Notes: generated by a model from the letters alone, not told the origin. A DNA stretch of 64,000 nt from Sesamum alatum (GCA_034509735.1 JACGWO010000006.1:34341141-34405140), one strand, 5' to 3'. Numbered from the stretch's first letter, positions 11,204 through 23,491 are shown. Numbers and translations: made by a program.

Positions 11204-13299
11204 ATGGATAACAATAGAGGTTCATCTTCTGAGTCAAATCAGACATATGAAAACTTAATTAGTAAACCATTTGAACCCTATACAATTACTGAAGTTAAAA
11301 AAATACTCAGAGAAAAACAAACCATTAAAGATAACCCTTCCACTGCAGAAGATCTAAAATTAGAAGTTGAAAAATTAAAAGAAGAAATAAAAAATATTAA
11401 GAAATATAATCAGACTCTTACTACTAGAATAGAAATATTAGAAATAGACAAAAATAACAAATTCATTGAATTAAGTAAAGAGAAAATTGAGGATAATTTC
11501 CTATCTACATTAGAGTAGTGACCAGTCAAAAATGGAATATAAAGATTGACTTATTGATAAGTAATAATTTTAGAAAAACATTTACTGCTCTAGTAGATAG
11601 TGGGGCAGATATTAATTGTATAAAAGAAGGATTAATACCAACCAAATACTTTGAAAAAACAACTCATTCATTATCCTCTGCCAATGGGCAAAAATTAAAC
11701 ATAAGTTTTAAAATCCCAAAAGCTTATATATGTAATAATAAAAAATGTATCCCTATGAGTTTCCTACTAAATAAGAGATTTAATAATTTCTAAAACAAAT
11801 CAAATCTGTTTTATAAAAGAAGAAATCAATTCTTTACAGATAGATGAATTACTTCAAAATCCAAAATTACAAGCAAAAATTAAAATGGTTCAAAATAAAT
11901 TCGAACTTGAGACATGTAATGAACACCCTAATGCATTTTGGCATAGAAAGAAACATATTGTAAGCCTCCCATATGAAAATGAGTTTTTAGAAAAAAATAT
12001 TCCCACTAAGGCGACCTTGTCAGATGAATTCCGAATATCTAGAGTTATGCAAAGAGGAGATTAAGGGATTAGTAGATAAAAAAACTAATTAGATCCTCTA
12101 AATCACCTTGGTCATGTACTGCTTTTTATGTTAATAAACATGCAGAACAGGAAAGAGGGAGACCTAGACTTGTTATCAATTATAAGCCCTCAATAAAGTT
12201 TTAAAATGGATAAGGTATCCAATCCCCAATAAAAAAGATCTTTTAGATAGATTGCATAAGGCAATAATTTTTTCAAAATTTGACTTAAAATCAGGATATT
12301 GGCAGATTCAGATAAGTGAATCAGATAGATATAAAACTGCATTTACAGTTCCTTTTGGCCATTATGAGTGGAATGTTATGCCTTTTGGTCTGAAAAATGC
12401 ACCTTCAGAATTCCAAAATATCATGAATGATATTTTTAACCAATTCTCGAACTTTATTATTGTTTATATTGATGACATCTTAGTCTTCTCCAATAACATA
12501 GAAGACCACTTTAAACATTTAGAAATGTTTAAAACGATAGTCATTCAAAATGGATTAGTAATATCTAAACCAAAAATGAGTATCTTCCAAACTAAGATAA
12601 GATTTTTAGGTCACAATATCGAAAAAGGAGAAATAATTCCCATTAACAGATGCATAGAATTTGCAGATAAATTTCCGGATAAAAATTATTGATAGAACTC
12701 AATTACAGAGATTTTTAGGAAGCCTAAATTATATAGCTCCATATTACAAAAATCTTGCACAAGACACAGCATTATTATATGATAGGCTCAAGAAAAATCC
12801 ATTGGAATGGACAGAAGATCACACTAAAGCAGTTAGGCTAATAAAACAGAAGGTTAAATCATTACCATGTCTAACACTAGCAAATCCTAATTGGAAGAAA
12901 ATAATAGAAACAGATGCTTCTGAAATAGGATTTGGAGGAATATTAAAACAAATCGATAATAATAAACAAGAATATTTAGTTAGATTCCATTCTGGAAAAT
13001 GGAAAGCAGCCCAATTAAATTATGCTACAGTGGCTAAAGAAGTTCTTGCTATTGTTAAATGTGTTTTAAAATTCCAAGATGACTTATTAAACCAAGAATT
13101 TATTATCAGAACAGATTGTTCTGCTGCTAAGTTTATGTTTAACAAAGACTTTAAGCATGATGTTTCTAAACAAATGTTTGCTAGATGGCAAGCACATTTA
13201 GCTCCATTTAATTTTACAATAGAACATATTAAAGGAAAGACTAATAGTCTTCCTGACTTCTTATCAAGAGAATATCTAAATGAACACAGACATTGGTAA
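11204..13299 (+). pseudogene. Protease/RT/RNase H region of ORF2, copy A
   Basis: Polymerase half of ORF2. In order: a coiled-coil-like linker (11204-11515), a retropepsin-type protease with DSGA (about 11610), reverse transcriptase with [12 protein letters not shown] (about 12270-12310) and the YIDD catalytic motif (GAT at 12471), and RNase H (about 12900-13290). The C-terminal half of the protease is removed by a 158-bp deletion at about 11770 relative to copies B and C. Other breaks: near 11518, around 12012-12195 and an extra A near 12684. The RT active-site motif is retained here, unlike in copy C. Confidence 0.88.
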
Positions 13300-13651
13300 A
13301 TTTAACTGGATTGGAGGAGAATTCTTTATAGGAGTAAGTACCTCCTCTAAAATCCCAGATTATTGGGTTGAAGATAGGATTGAAGGAGAAAGTTATTGGA
13401 TGAATGGACTAAAATGGCCTGTATATAGGTTTGAATTTTGGGATGAGCCTATTGAATATAAGGCACGACTTAAAAGAATTCAGAGAATAATAAGAAAAAA
13501 GATTGAGGAGAGAAAAAAAATTATTTCGGAAATTCTTATTCAACATCCAAATGCAGACATGTCTTATCATTATCGCATAAAAAATATCTGGATAGCAAAT
13601 TTGTTGTATCACCAAAAAAATTGCAGGATATTATGCCGGTTAAATGAATAA
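13280..13651 (+). pseudogene. ORF3, copy A
   Basis: Short ORF overlapping the end of the RNase H frame by 20 nt. It encodes about 120 residues with an aromatic N-terminal half (YWMNGLKWPVYRFEFWDEP) and a basic helical C-terminal half. In copy A an extra A near 13619 shifts the last residues, so the frame runs past the stop used in copy C. I do not recognise a family; its position between pol and ORF4 is conserved in all three copies. Confidence 0.6.
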
Positions 13652-15142
13652 TCCTTTTATTGCAGGAATGCTTCCTCAAAGAGGAAGAGGCAGAAACTCC
13701 TCCAATCAGAGAGGAGGTAGATTTAGACCAGGCGAAATTATACGCCAAGGTAACAGATCATTAATTAAAGACAACATTTCCGGAATAGGAAGATACAATA
13801 AAGTCTCTGAGGAAGAAAATGAGCTCTTCCAGCAATTCCTCATATTTAAAAAGGAGCAGAAAAAAATCGCCGCCGAAGAAGTATCATCTTCTTCACTATC
13901 TTATGCTAAAATATTGGAAGAAGAAGATGAGTTAGTAAACTATAAATTAGTGAACATCAGGAAGTAATTATACTTCTGGAAAATGAGGATTTAAGGTGGG
14001 AAAAAGATCCATGGTATCTAATGAAAAGATATCTGGATGTGACAGCATTCACAGCAGGTTCATATAAACCAAGGGCTCATTATGAGTGTATCCTGAAAGC
14101 AATGCAAAGTGTTGAAATTACTCACACTTATTCCAATAATGGAAAAGAATTTAATTACTCAAAAGCAGTAATAAAAAAATTTCATTACTGCTGTTGAATG
14201 GGGAATTAACCCATTAGGTGAAAAAGAATATATTCATCCAGAGTCTAAATCCCCAATAAAATTTAATTATTGGGACTATGTTGAAGCATTCAACAAAACT
14301 TTTCTCTATGAAAATTATAAGAGAAAACACACATGGTTTTTCAAAATTTGTCCATTAGTTTTCCAACAAGAAGTACCAAATTGGGTATTTCAATGGTGGT
14401 TAAATTATGGTCCTCCAATTTCTATACTCCCTGAAATTTTCCAGGGTTATTATACGGAATGGATCAATTGTTCGCCAAAAATTATCCAGGCGGAAAAATC
14501 ACAGAAATGGATTGAAGGAATGGCCTCATTCTTCTTTTTTATGGAATTCTCACTTCCATGGATTTGGAAATGGCTACCTGAAGTAGGAATGACCTTACAA
14601 AAAATTCCTTGTATTAAAAGGAAATCTTGTTCTAAATTCTGGAGTAAATTAATGCTCATCAATCCGGAAACAAAAAAATATTTTGTCAAGAAGCACTTGA
14701 TGAAATGGAGGAAAAACTCCAAGAATACAAAGCACTCCTGGAGAAGGAAGAAAATCAGACTCCTAGCCCATTCGAGCAAATATCGCAAAGAATCAGGAGC
14801 AAGAGAGGTATTATCTCTAAAGAACAAATGATTGAGGAATATCTCAATCAAGTCCAGAAAGACCTCAAACGAAATCTGACAGGAGTAGAGTCCCCAATGG
14901 AAACCTCTTCCAAAGATGAAGAAAATAAGTATTCTTGTTTAGCAGGGGAATCACAAGACCCATTTGAAGAATCCAACCACGAAATTATCCTTGATCAACT
15001 ATTTCAGGGAATCAGGACTGCTTTGAAAGCAAAATCAAAAGTTGGGACTTCTGAATCTTCAGAGGAACAAAGGATAGATTACCACAAAAGATCCGAAGAA
15101 GAATCGGAAGAAAGTAATTTCTCCAAAATAATGAAGAAATGA
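13644..15142 (+). pseudogene. ORF4 (unknown function), copy A
   Basis: About 500-codon ORF. The N-terminus is rich in Arg-Gly (RGRGRN...RGGRF), like an RGG RNA-binding region. A central Trp-rich globular region (about 13980-14660) and a charged, coiled-coil-like C-terminal third (about 14700-15140) follow. In copy A it is split by a lost T near 13948, an extra T near 14180 and a lost T near 14683. By position it could correspond to the inclusion-body/transactivator gene of other caulimovirids or to the florendovirus ORF2, but I see no diagnostic motif. Confidence 0.7.
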
Positions 15143-15185
15143 AAGCAGACAGCATAATGCCGGAAGAAAACAAAGTCGAAAATTT

Positions 15186-15345
15186 TTGACCGAGTCAAAG
15201 CAACACGTGTCACACATACAGCAACACGTGTCATTCATGTAATACGTCTGGAGATGACTCCAGCCATGTGTCTTAATGCATAAGACACCTGTCAATCACA
15301 GACGGATTTGAAATAATACTTTCAGATCCGGCCTCCCTATAAATA
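15186..15345 (+). promoter_or_regulatory. Viral promoter, copy A: W-box palindrome, two G-boxes, TATA
   Basis: In 160 bp downstream of ORF4: the palindrome TTGACCGAGTCAA (15186-15198; two inverted W-box cores), ACACGTGT G-boxes at 15204 and 15225 (21 bp apart, about two helical turns), and the dyads CTGGAG/CTCCAG (about 15250) and GTCTTA/TAAGAC (about 15272). TATAAATA lies at 15338-15345. This is the position of the 35S-like promoter in caulimovirids. Transcription would start about 30 bp beyond the TATA. Confidence 0.75.
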
Positions 15346-15581
15346 CCCCCTCTTAGATCATTAGAGGCAGACCGAAAACACCCTTGTACATGTATATCAC
15401 CTTCTTTGTCCCTCACTAAATAAGATTTCAGCTTTGTGTACGAGTTTACACTTCTGTAAGTTTTTTACTTTAAATTATTGTATTTATTTATTGTATTTGT
15501 ATTCATTTTAATTTTGCTTTTAGCCTAATGGAAGGCTAAGTTCATACTGTTGAATTATCCATGACAACGAAGATGGCAAGG

Positions 15582-15585
<4 letters not shown>

Positions 15586-15618
<33 letters not shown>
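15586..15618 (+). repeat. Viral intergenic A-run, copy A (33 A)
   Basis: Homopolymer of 33 A between the promoter region and the leader repeats. The equivalent run is 25 A in copy B and 28 A in copy C. It is internal to every unit, so it is part of the viral sequence and not an mRNA tail at one insertion point. Confidence 0.85.
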
Positions 15619-15621
<3 letters not shown>

Positions 15622-15906
15622 TTTTAAATTTATGATAAATATACGGGGAAAATAAATGAATATGGAAAGGAGACCCTTTGGGTCGTTCCCTTAAATTATG
15701 AGGATGAAGGAAGTCTGTTTTACCACTGCTGCCCGGTTTTGCCAAATATGGCGTTGTGTGGGCCTTTTGGTGGTGTTTTAAGACTGAATTCGTACTTATT
15801 AATTTAACGGAGCGTAAAAGGTTCCCAAATTTACTCTATTCCTATTCATTTAAATTCTCTTTATATAGATCACAATTTAAGATACTCCTTTATTTTGATC
15901 GCCTTT

Positions 15907-16032
15907 CGCCTACATGGTCGGATTTACATTCCGCCTACATGGTCGGATTTTTGGCGATTTTTGTATATTTTTGGTATCTCTCGTCTTCCGCCTACATGGC
16001 CGGATTTATATTCCGCCTACATGGTCGGATTT
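15907..16032 (+). repeat. Leader repeats, copy A (4 x 20 bp)
   Basis: Four direct copies of CCGCCTACATGGTCGGATTT at 15907-15925 (first base missing), 15931-15950, 15988-16007 (TGGCC variant) and 16013-16032, ending about 60 bp before the primer-binding site. Spacers are 5, 37 and 5 bp, so they form two close pairs. Each unit contains an ATG. Confidence 0.9.
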
Positions 16033-16094
16033 TACGGCGAGGTTTTGTATTGTATATTCCCGATCCCTCCATGGCAGTCGCCATGGCTCCTTAT

Positions 16095-16110
16095 TGGTAT
16101 CAAAGAAGCC
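16095..16110 (+). other. Primer-binding site for initiator tRNA-Met, copy B (degenerate)
   Basis: Reads TGGTATCAAAGAAGCC where copy C has TGGTATCAGAGCC. The first eight bases match the usual tRNA-Met-complementary site; the rest is disturbed by three extra bases. Confidence 0.7.
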
Positions 16111-16166
16111 ATGTTATTGAAGTTGTATTGGATAATTCAACAGTACTTGTTTATATATTGCTTAAT

Positions 16167-17261
16167 ATGCAATATTTATCTGTTCTTCAGATATAAATAC
16201 TGTTAAAAAATTCCAAAAGGAAGAATATGAAATTCCTAAGAATTCACACATAAGTCAATTAAATAAATGGACAATTCCTAATTTAAAAAGGTAAATCCTA
16301 GATTAATTTATAATTTCGGCCTGATTTGATTTTTAGGAAGACAAAACAGATTGTAAAGACTAGGATTGAGGAATCAATAGCCTTGATAATGAAGAAAGAG
16401 TAATAAAACTTTTTCCAGATGCTATGATATAAAGGCATTATTCAGGATGAATATAAATTTTTACATATAGGATTAGTACAAATTGCTTTTAAACCCTTAA
16501 ACATTAGAAGGTTTACCTGAAAGTTTTTAGAATCTGCTCTTAGAGATGCAAGGAATTTAGATTGGAAAAATCTTTGATTGGGATAATACAATCCAGCCTA
16601 GCTCACGGGCCGGTATTTTTTGAATGTCTATCCGAATTTACAATTGTCCTTATCGGATGCAAATATATTAGATGCTTTAACATTAAATGTTAAAAACTCA
16701 ATGGGGGTATAATTATTACACCCGGATCTGAATTAATATGTGTATGTTATAGAATATATTATAAACTTCTTCATACCCTTAATCCTAACTGTAGAATACA
16801 AGATAATAAGTCATTAGAACACAACTATATTTTTTTGAAAACAAATTTACATAGTTCTAGAATTAATACTAGAAGGCAAATAAAATGGAGTGAAATAGAA
16901 TTCCCAGAAAGTTGGATAATTGAGAAAGAAGTTCCAATTTTAAGTCATATAGAAAGTAATTATGCTAGTATTGTTCAAAATCCAGAAGGAAATGTTAGAA
17001 TAGACTTTATTAATAACCAACCAAAATGTTTAAGAAGCAATTCTTCAAGATATTCTACAATATCATATTTTTCACCAGTTGAAATTTATGACTCCATCTA
17101 GAGCATCCACTTCACAAAATAGAGAAGAAAATAGCCAAGAAGATATAAGAGAAAATAAAGTTGAACAAATAAGGATTCAGTCTAATAATATTGCTAAAGG
17201 GATATATAAAGATCCAAGATTAAATGAAGAATTAACTTCAGAAACAAATTTTTGTTTATAA
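16167..17261 (+). pseudogene. Movement protein (ORF1), copy B
   Basis: Whole ORF1 region, heavily frameshifted from its first ATG (16167) onward: multiple one- to three-base differences from copy C between 16180 and 16830. An extra T near 17085 splits the C-terminal tail. Open pieces are 16835-17101 and 17079-17261. The 30K-type core can be followed only by switching frames. Confidence 0.8.
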
Positions 17262-19403
17262 ATGAATAATTTAAATCTAATTGATTTAGAAACAGAGATC
17301 CCATTAGTAGACTATTCTAAAATAATAGATTTTAGTCCTGGATCTCTAGTTAGAAAAGAAATTCAGAAAGAATTCAAGGAAGAAAGATGGAAACCATTTA
17401 GAAATGGTTCTTTGAAAACTTTAATATAGCAAACCAAAAAATAATCTCTCAACAATTTTATAAAGAATTAACTATAAGGAATAAAATAGTTGCTTTTGTT
17501 CCCTGGTTTCTCATCAAATATTCAGAACAATATTTAAATGTACTAGAGAGAAAGTATTTTTTAGATAATGGAAAAATTGTTAATAACATATTTCCCCCTC
17601 AACAATCATTTAAAATGAACTCGAATGAAATAGAAATTAATTTCAAAGCATTTTCAAAATTAATTGAAGATGATACCCCTAATAATTACAATGGCCCAAA
17701 TTAATGAGTTAATGAAAAAACAAAATTATACAAATTTGTATTTAAATATTATAGGAGAACAAATTACCGAACTAAATAAAAAAATAGATAAAATATCTAA
17801 TTGGCAGCAGGAAATTAATTCTAAAAATACAGTAATTGGTGGACTAAATAAAGAAATCATAGCAAAATCATCAATCCAACCGCCTCCTGAAATTGAAGAT
17901 TTCCATTTAAAACCCTTAGGAGAATTAGAAAAATTATTGGATCAAAAAATTTAGGGACTTAAAATTAAACACCTTAAGTGATGACATGACAACTGAAAAT
18001 AGTAGAAAAAAATTTGCCAGAAGGAATAAATAAAATAGAGAAATATGCTAGGAAGCCTATGCAAACAAAATTTTATTATCCTAGGCCCACACCTCAAGAC
18101 ATACTATATGAGGAACAAGAGATTTATGACCAGCATAGCTATAATGGGAAACAAATTTATGAATGGAATATTGATGGTTATACAGAAAGACAAATCTACA
18201 ATACTATTCACAGAATGATGATGTATAGTACTGTCTGTAAAGGAAATAATAATACAGATAAGGCTATTGCTAAAATGATTATAGCAGGTTTTACAGGACA
18301 ATTAAAAGGCTGGTGGGATAATTATCTTAGCCCGATGGACAGAAATGAAATTTTGAGTACAGTCAAACCAGAAAAATGGAAGAACAAGCAGTCTATACAC
18401 TTGCCATTAATATAGTAGAACATTTTACAGGGAGATGGTCCGATAATAGTGAAAATATTAGAACCCTATTACAGAATTTCCAATGTAAAACTCTAACATC
18501 CTTTAGGTTTTACAAAGATGTCTTCCTTACTAGAGTAATGGAACTCCCAGAATCCAATGATGCTCATTGGAAATCTAGATTCATCGATGGACTTCCTCAC
18601 CTATTCGCTGAAAGGGTTAGGAAGAATCTCAGAAATGGAGGGGTAGCAATAAATTATAATCAATATACTTATGGGAAGTTAATTGGAACTTGCATTCAAG
18701 AAGGTTTAAATCTATGCAATGAAATTAGATTAAATAAACAAATTAAAGACAAAATTTAACAGAGAAGAAACAACTAGGAGAATTTTGTGCTCAATTTGGA
18801 ATAGAAATGATGCCGTCAGATAGACAAAAAATTCCCAAATATAGGACCCCAGAGGGAAAAAAGAAAAGACATAAAAAACGGAGTGATAGAAAAGAAAAAA
18901 AATAAACAAAGAAACATAACCAGAAAAGATGAATGGAAAACTAAAAATAATGTAACAAAAAAAGATAAGAAGATGTTACATTTGCGGTGAAACAGACCAC
19001 CTTGCAAATAGATGTAGAAATAAAAGAGCTAAAAGATTAAAAAAGAAGATTAATAGTCTTAAATTAGAAGACCAAGAAAAAGAAAATATAATAAATACAA
19101 TATTTTCTGAAGGAAAAGAATCTTCCGAATCTGAAGAATTAGAAGAAAATAATCAAGATGAATTAGGAAATATAGAAGAGAATCCTGAGAATTTATCAAC
19201 CTCGGATGAATCAAATGAAGAAGAAGATTCTTCTTGTCCATGTAAACAAGGGACTAATGAAGAAGAATCAGATGATGAATTTTATGAATTAATGGCACAA
19301 TTCAAAGATTTGTCAACAGTAAATGTCCTTACAGATAATCATATAGTTGAGTTGCTCAGGGAAATTAAGGACCCTGAAATAAGAAATATTATCCTTAGTA
19401 AAA
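17262..19403 (+). pseudogene. Coat-protein region of ORF2, copy B
   Basis: Colinear with the copy C coat protein. Breaks include a lost A near 17402, an extra C near 17678, extra A near 17947 and 18010, and a lost A or T near 18373-18377. There are also a lost A near 18747, extra A near 18900 and 18960, and an extra A near 19400. Capsid core and acidic tail are still recognisable (18014-18415, 18376-18759). Confidence 0.85.
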
Positions 19404-21655
19404 ATGGATAACAATAGAGGTTCATCTTCTGAGTCAAATCAGACATATGAAAACTTAATTAGTAAACCATTTGAACCCTATACAATTACTGAAGTTAAAA
19501 AAATACTCAGAGAAAAACAAACCATTAAAGATAACCCTTCCACTGCAGAAGATCTAAAATTAGAAGTTGAAAAATTAAAAGAAGAAATAAAAAAATATTA
19601 AGAAATATAATCAGACTCTTACTACTAGAATAGAAATATTAGAAATAGACAAAAATAACAAATTCATTGAATTAAGTAAAGAGAAAATTGAGGATAATTT
19701 CCTATCTACATTAGAGGTAGTGACCAGTCAAAAATGGAATATAAAGATTGACTTATTGATAAGTAATAATTTTAGAAAACATTTACTGCTCTAGTAGATA
19801 GTGGGGCAGATATTAATTGTATAAAAGAAGGATTAATACCAACCAAATACTTTGAAAAAACAACTCATTCATTATCCTCTGCCAATGGGCAAAAATTAAA
19901 CATAAGTTTTAAAATCCCAAAAGCTTATATATGTAATAATAAAAAATGTATCCCTATGAGTTTCCTACTAATTAAGGATTTAACAAATGATATAATCTTA
20001 GGAACACCCTTTCTAAAAAAGATTTTCCCAATAAAAAACATTAATGACAAAGGTATAATAGGAACATTTGAAGATGAGATAATAAAATTTGAATTTATTA
20101 CTCAACCAATGGATAAAGTTATTAATGAAATAAGAGATTTAATAATTTCTAAAACAAATCAAATCTGTTTTATAAAAAGAAGAAATCAATTCTTTACAGA
20201 TAGATGAATTACTTCAAAATCCAAATTACAAGCAAAAATTAAAATGGTTCAAAATAAATTCGAACTTGAGACATGTAATGAACACCCTAATGCATTTTGG
20301 CATAGAAAGAAACATATTGTAAGCCTCCCATATGAAAATGAGTTTTTAGAAAAAAATATTCCCACTAAGGCGAGACCTTGTCAGATGAATTCCGAATATC
20401 TAGAGTTATGCAAAGAGGAGATTAAGGATTAGTAGATAAAAAACTAATTAGATCCTCTAAATCACCTTGGTCATGTACTGCTTTTTATGTTAATAAACAT
20501 GCAGAACAGGAAAGAGGGAGACCTAGACTTGTTATCAATTATAAGCCCCTCAATAAAGTTTTAAAATGGATAAGGTATCCAATCCCCAATAAAAAAGATC
20601 TTTTAGATAGATTGCATAAGGCAATAATTTTTTCAAAATTTGACTTAAAATCAGGATATTGGCAGATTCAGATAAGTGAATCAGATAGATATAAAACTGC
20701 ATTTACAGTTCCTTTTGCCATTATGAGTGGAATGTTATGCCTTTTGGTCTGAAAAATGCACCTTCAGAATTCCAAAATATCATGAATGATATTTTTAACC
20801 AATTCTCGAACTTTATTATTGTTTATATTGATGACATCTTAGTCTTCTCCAATAACATAGAAGACCACTTTAAACATTTAGAAATGTTTAAAACGATAGT
20901 CATTCAAAATGGATTAGTAATATCTAAACCAAAAATGAGTATCTTCCAAACTAAGATAAGATTTTTAGGTCACAATATCGAAAAAGGAGAAATAATTCCC
21001 ATTAACAGATGCATAGAATTTGCAGATAAATTTCCGGATAAAATTATTGATAGAACTCAATTACAGAGATTTTTAGGAAGCCTAAATTATATAGCTCCAT
21101 ATTACAAAAATCTTGCACAAGACACAGCATTATTATATGATAGGCTCAAGAAAAATCCATTGGAATGGACAGAAGATCACACTAAAGCAGTTAGGCTAAT
21201 AAAACAGAAGGTTAAATCATTACCATGTCTAACACTAGCAAATCCTAATTGGAAGAAAATAATAGAAACAGATGCTTCTGAAATAGGATTTGGAGGAATA
21301 TTAAAACAAATCGATAATAATAAACAAGAATATTTAGTTAGATTCCATTCTGGAAAATGGAAAGCAGCCCAATTAAATTATGCTACAGTGGCTAAAGAAG
21401 TTCTTGCTATTGTTAAATGTGTTTTAAAATTCCAAGATGACTTATTAAACCAAGAATTTATTATCAGAACAGATTGTTCTGCTGCTAAGTTTATGTTTAA
21501 CAAAGACTTTAAGCATGATGTTTCTAAACAAATGTTTGCTAGATGGCAAGCACATTTAGCTCCATTAATTTTACAATAGAACATATTAAAGGAAAGACTA
21601 ATAGTCTTCCTGACTTCTTATCAAAGAATATCTAAATGAACACAGACATTGGTAA
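19404..21655 (+). pseudogene. Protease/RT/RNase H region of ORF2, copy B
   Basis: Protease, RT and RNase H in order, with the protease segment that copy A lacks (19971-20128). The RT motif YIDD is intact (GAT at 20830), and the frame 20737-21579 runs from the RT palm through RNase H without interruption. Breaks: extra A near 19594, lost A near 19780, extra A near 20177, lost A near 20225, lost G near 20426, lost G near 20717, lost T near 21566 and a lost base near 21624. Confidence 0.88.
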
Positions 21656-21996
21656 ATTTAACTGGATTGGAGGAGAATTCTTTATAGGAGTAAGTACCTC
21701 CTCTAAAATCCCAGATTATTGGGTTGAAGATAGGATTGAAGGAGAAAGTTATTGATGAATGGACTAAAATGGCCTGTATATAGGTTTGAATTTTGGGATG
21801 AGCCTATTGAATATAAGGCACGACTTAAAAGAATTCAGAGAATAATAAGAAAAAGATTGAGGAGAGAAAAAAAATTATTTCGGAAATTCTTATTCAACAT
21901 CCAAATGCAGACATGTCTTATCATTATCGCATAAAAAATATTTGGATAGCAAATTTGTTGTATCACCAAAAAATTGCAGGATATTATGCCGGTTAA
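21636..21996 (+). pseudogene. ORF3, copy B
   Basis: Starts inside the end of the RNase H frame, as in the other copies. A lost G near 21753 and a lost A near 21853 break it. The stop codon overlaps the start of ORF4 (ATG 21996). Confidence 0.55.
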
Positions 21997-23491
21997 TGAA
22001 TAATCCTTTTATTGCAGGAATGCTTCCTCAAAGAGGAAGAGGCAGAAACTCCTCCAATCAGAGAGGAGGTAGATTTAGACCAGGCGAAATTATACGCCAA
22101 GGTAACAGATCATTAATTAAAGACAACATTTCCGGAATAGGAAGATACAATAAAGTCTCTGAGGAAGAAAATGAGCTCTTCCAGCAATTCCTCATATTTA
22201 AAAAGGAGCAGAAAAAAATCGCCGCCGAAGAAGTATCATCTTCTTCAGTATCTTATGCTAAAATATTGGAAGAAGAAGATGAGTTAGTAAACTATAAATT
22301 TAGTGAACATCAGGAAGTAATTATACTTCTGGAAAATGAGGATTTAAGGTGGGAAAAAGATCCATGGTATCTAATGAAAAGATATCTGGATGTGACAGCA
22401 TTCACAGCAGGTTCATATAAACCAAGGGTCATTATGAGTGTATCCTGAAAGCAATGCAAAGTGTTGAAATTACTCACACTTATTCCAATAATGGAAAAGA
22501 ATTTAATTACTCAAAAGCAGTAATAAAAAAATTCATTACTGCTGTTGAATGGGGAATTAACCCATTAGTGAAAAAGAATATATTCATCCAGAGTCTAAAT
22601 CCCCAATAAAATTTAATTATTGGGACTATGTTGAAGCATTCAACAAAACTTTTCTCTATGAAAATTATAAGAGAAAACACACATGGTTTTTCAAAATTTG
22701 TCCATTAGTTTTCCAACAAGAAGTACCAAATTGGGTATTTCAATGGTGGTTAAATTATGGTCCTCCAATTTCTATACTCCCTGAAATTTCCAGGGTTATT
22801 ATACGGAATGGATCAATTGTTCGCCAAAAATTATCCAGGCGGAAAAATCACAGAAATGGATTGAAGGAATGGCCTCATTCTTCTTTTTTATGGAATTCTC
22901 ACTTCCATGGATTTGGAAATGGCTACCTGAAGTAGGAATGACCTTACAAAAAATTCCTTGTATTAAAAGGAAATCTTGTTCTAAATTCTGGAGTAAATTA
23001 ATGCTCATCAATCCGGAAACAAAAAAATATTTTTGTCAAGAAGCACTTGATGAAATGGAGGAAAAACTCCAAGAATACAAAGCACTCCTGGAGAAGGAAG
23101 AAAATCAGACTCCTAGCCCATTCGAGCAAATATCGCAAAGAATCAGGAGCAAGAGAGGTATTATCTCTAAAGAACAAATGATTGAGGAATATCTCAATCA
23201 AGTCCAGAAAGACCTCAAACGAAATCTGACAGGAGCAGAGTCCCAATGGAAACCTCTTCCAAAGATGAAGAAAATAAGTATTCTTGTTTAGCAGGGGAAT
23301 CACAAGACCCATTTGAAGAATCCAACCACGAAATTATCCTTGATCAACTATTTCAGGGAATCAGGACTGCTTTGAAAGCAAAATCAAAAGTTGGGACTTC
23401 TGAATCTTCAGAGGAACAAAGGATAGATTACCACAAAAGATCCGAAGAAGAATCGGAAGAAAGTAATTTCTCCAAAATAATGAAGAAATGA
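21996..23491 (+). pseudogene. ORF4 (unknown function), copy B
   Basis: The N-terminal RGG-like region and central domain are open to about 22430, where one base is lost. Further one-base losses near 22568 and 22789 split the centre, and one near 23243 splits the C-terminal third. Domain layout as in copy C. Confidence 0.7.

Larger units (their letters stand above)
8505..16094 (+). mobile_element. Endogenous pararetrovirus (Caulimoviridae), copy A, 5'-truncated
   Basis: First of three head-to-tail viral units. Compared with copies B and C it lacks about the first 0.6 kb (primer-binding site and the N-terminal half of ORF1) and begins inside the movement-protein gene. The rest is colinear with B and C: ORF1 end, ORF2, ORF3, ORF4, promoter, A-run and repeated leader motifs. 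All reading frames carry indels. A unique 158-bp deletion removes part of the protease region at about 11770. The gene content (30K movement protein, CCHC coat protein, pepsin-like protease, RT, RNase H, no integrase) identifies Caulimoviridae. The genus is not clear; a petuvirus/florendovirus-like or unassigned lineage is possible. Confidence 0.92.

Noticed and set aside
15756..16206. Three overlapping leader frames (also 24095-24531 and 32413-32863) as real proteins
   Set aside because: They come from the 20-bp repeat being stop-free in all frames; no domain and all three frames are equally open. Kept only as an observation on the leader.
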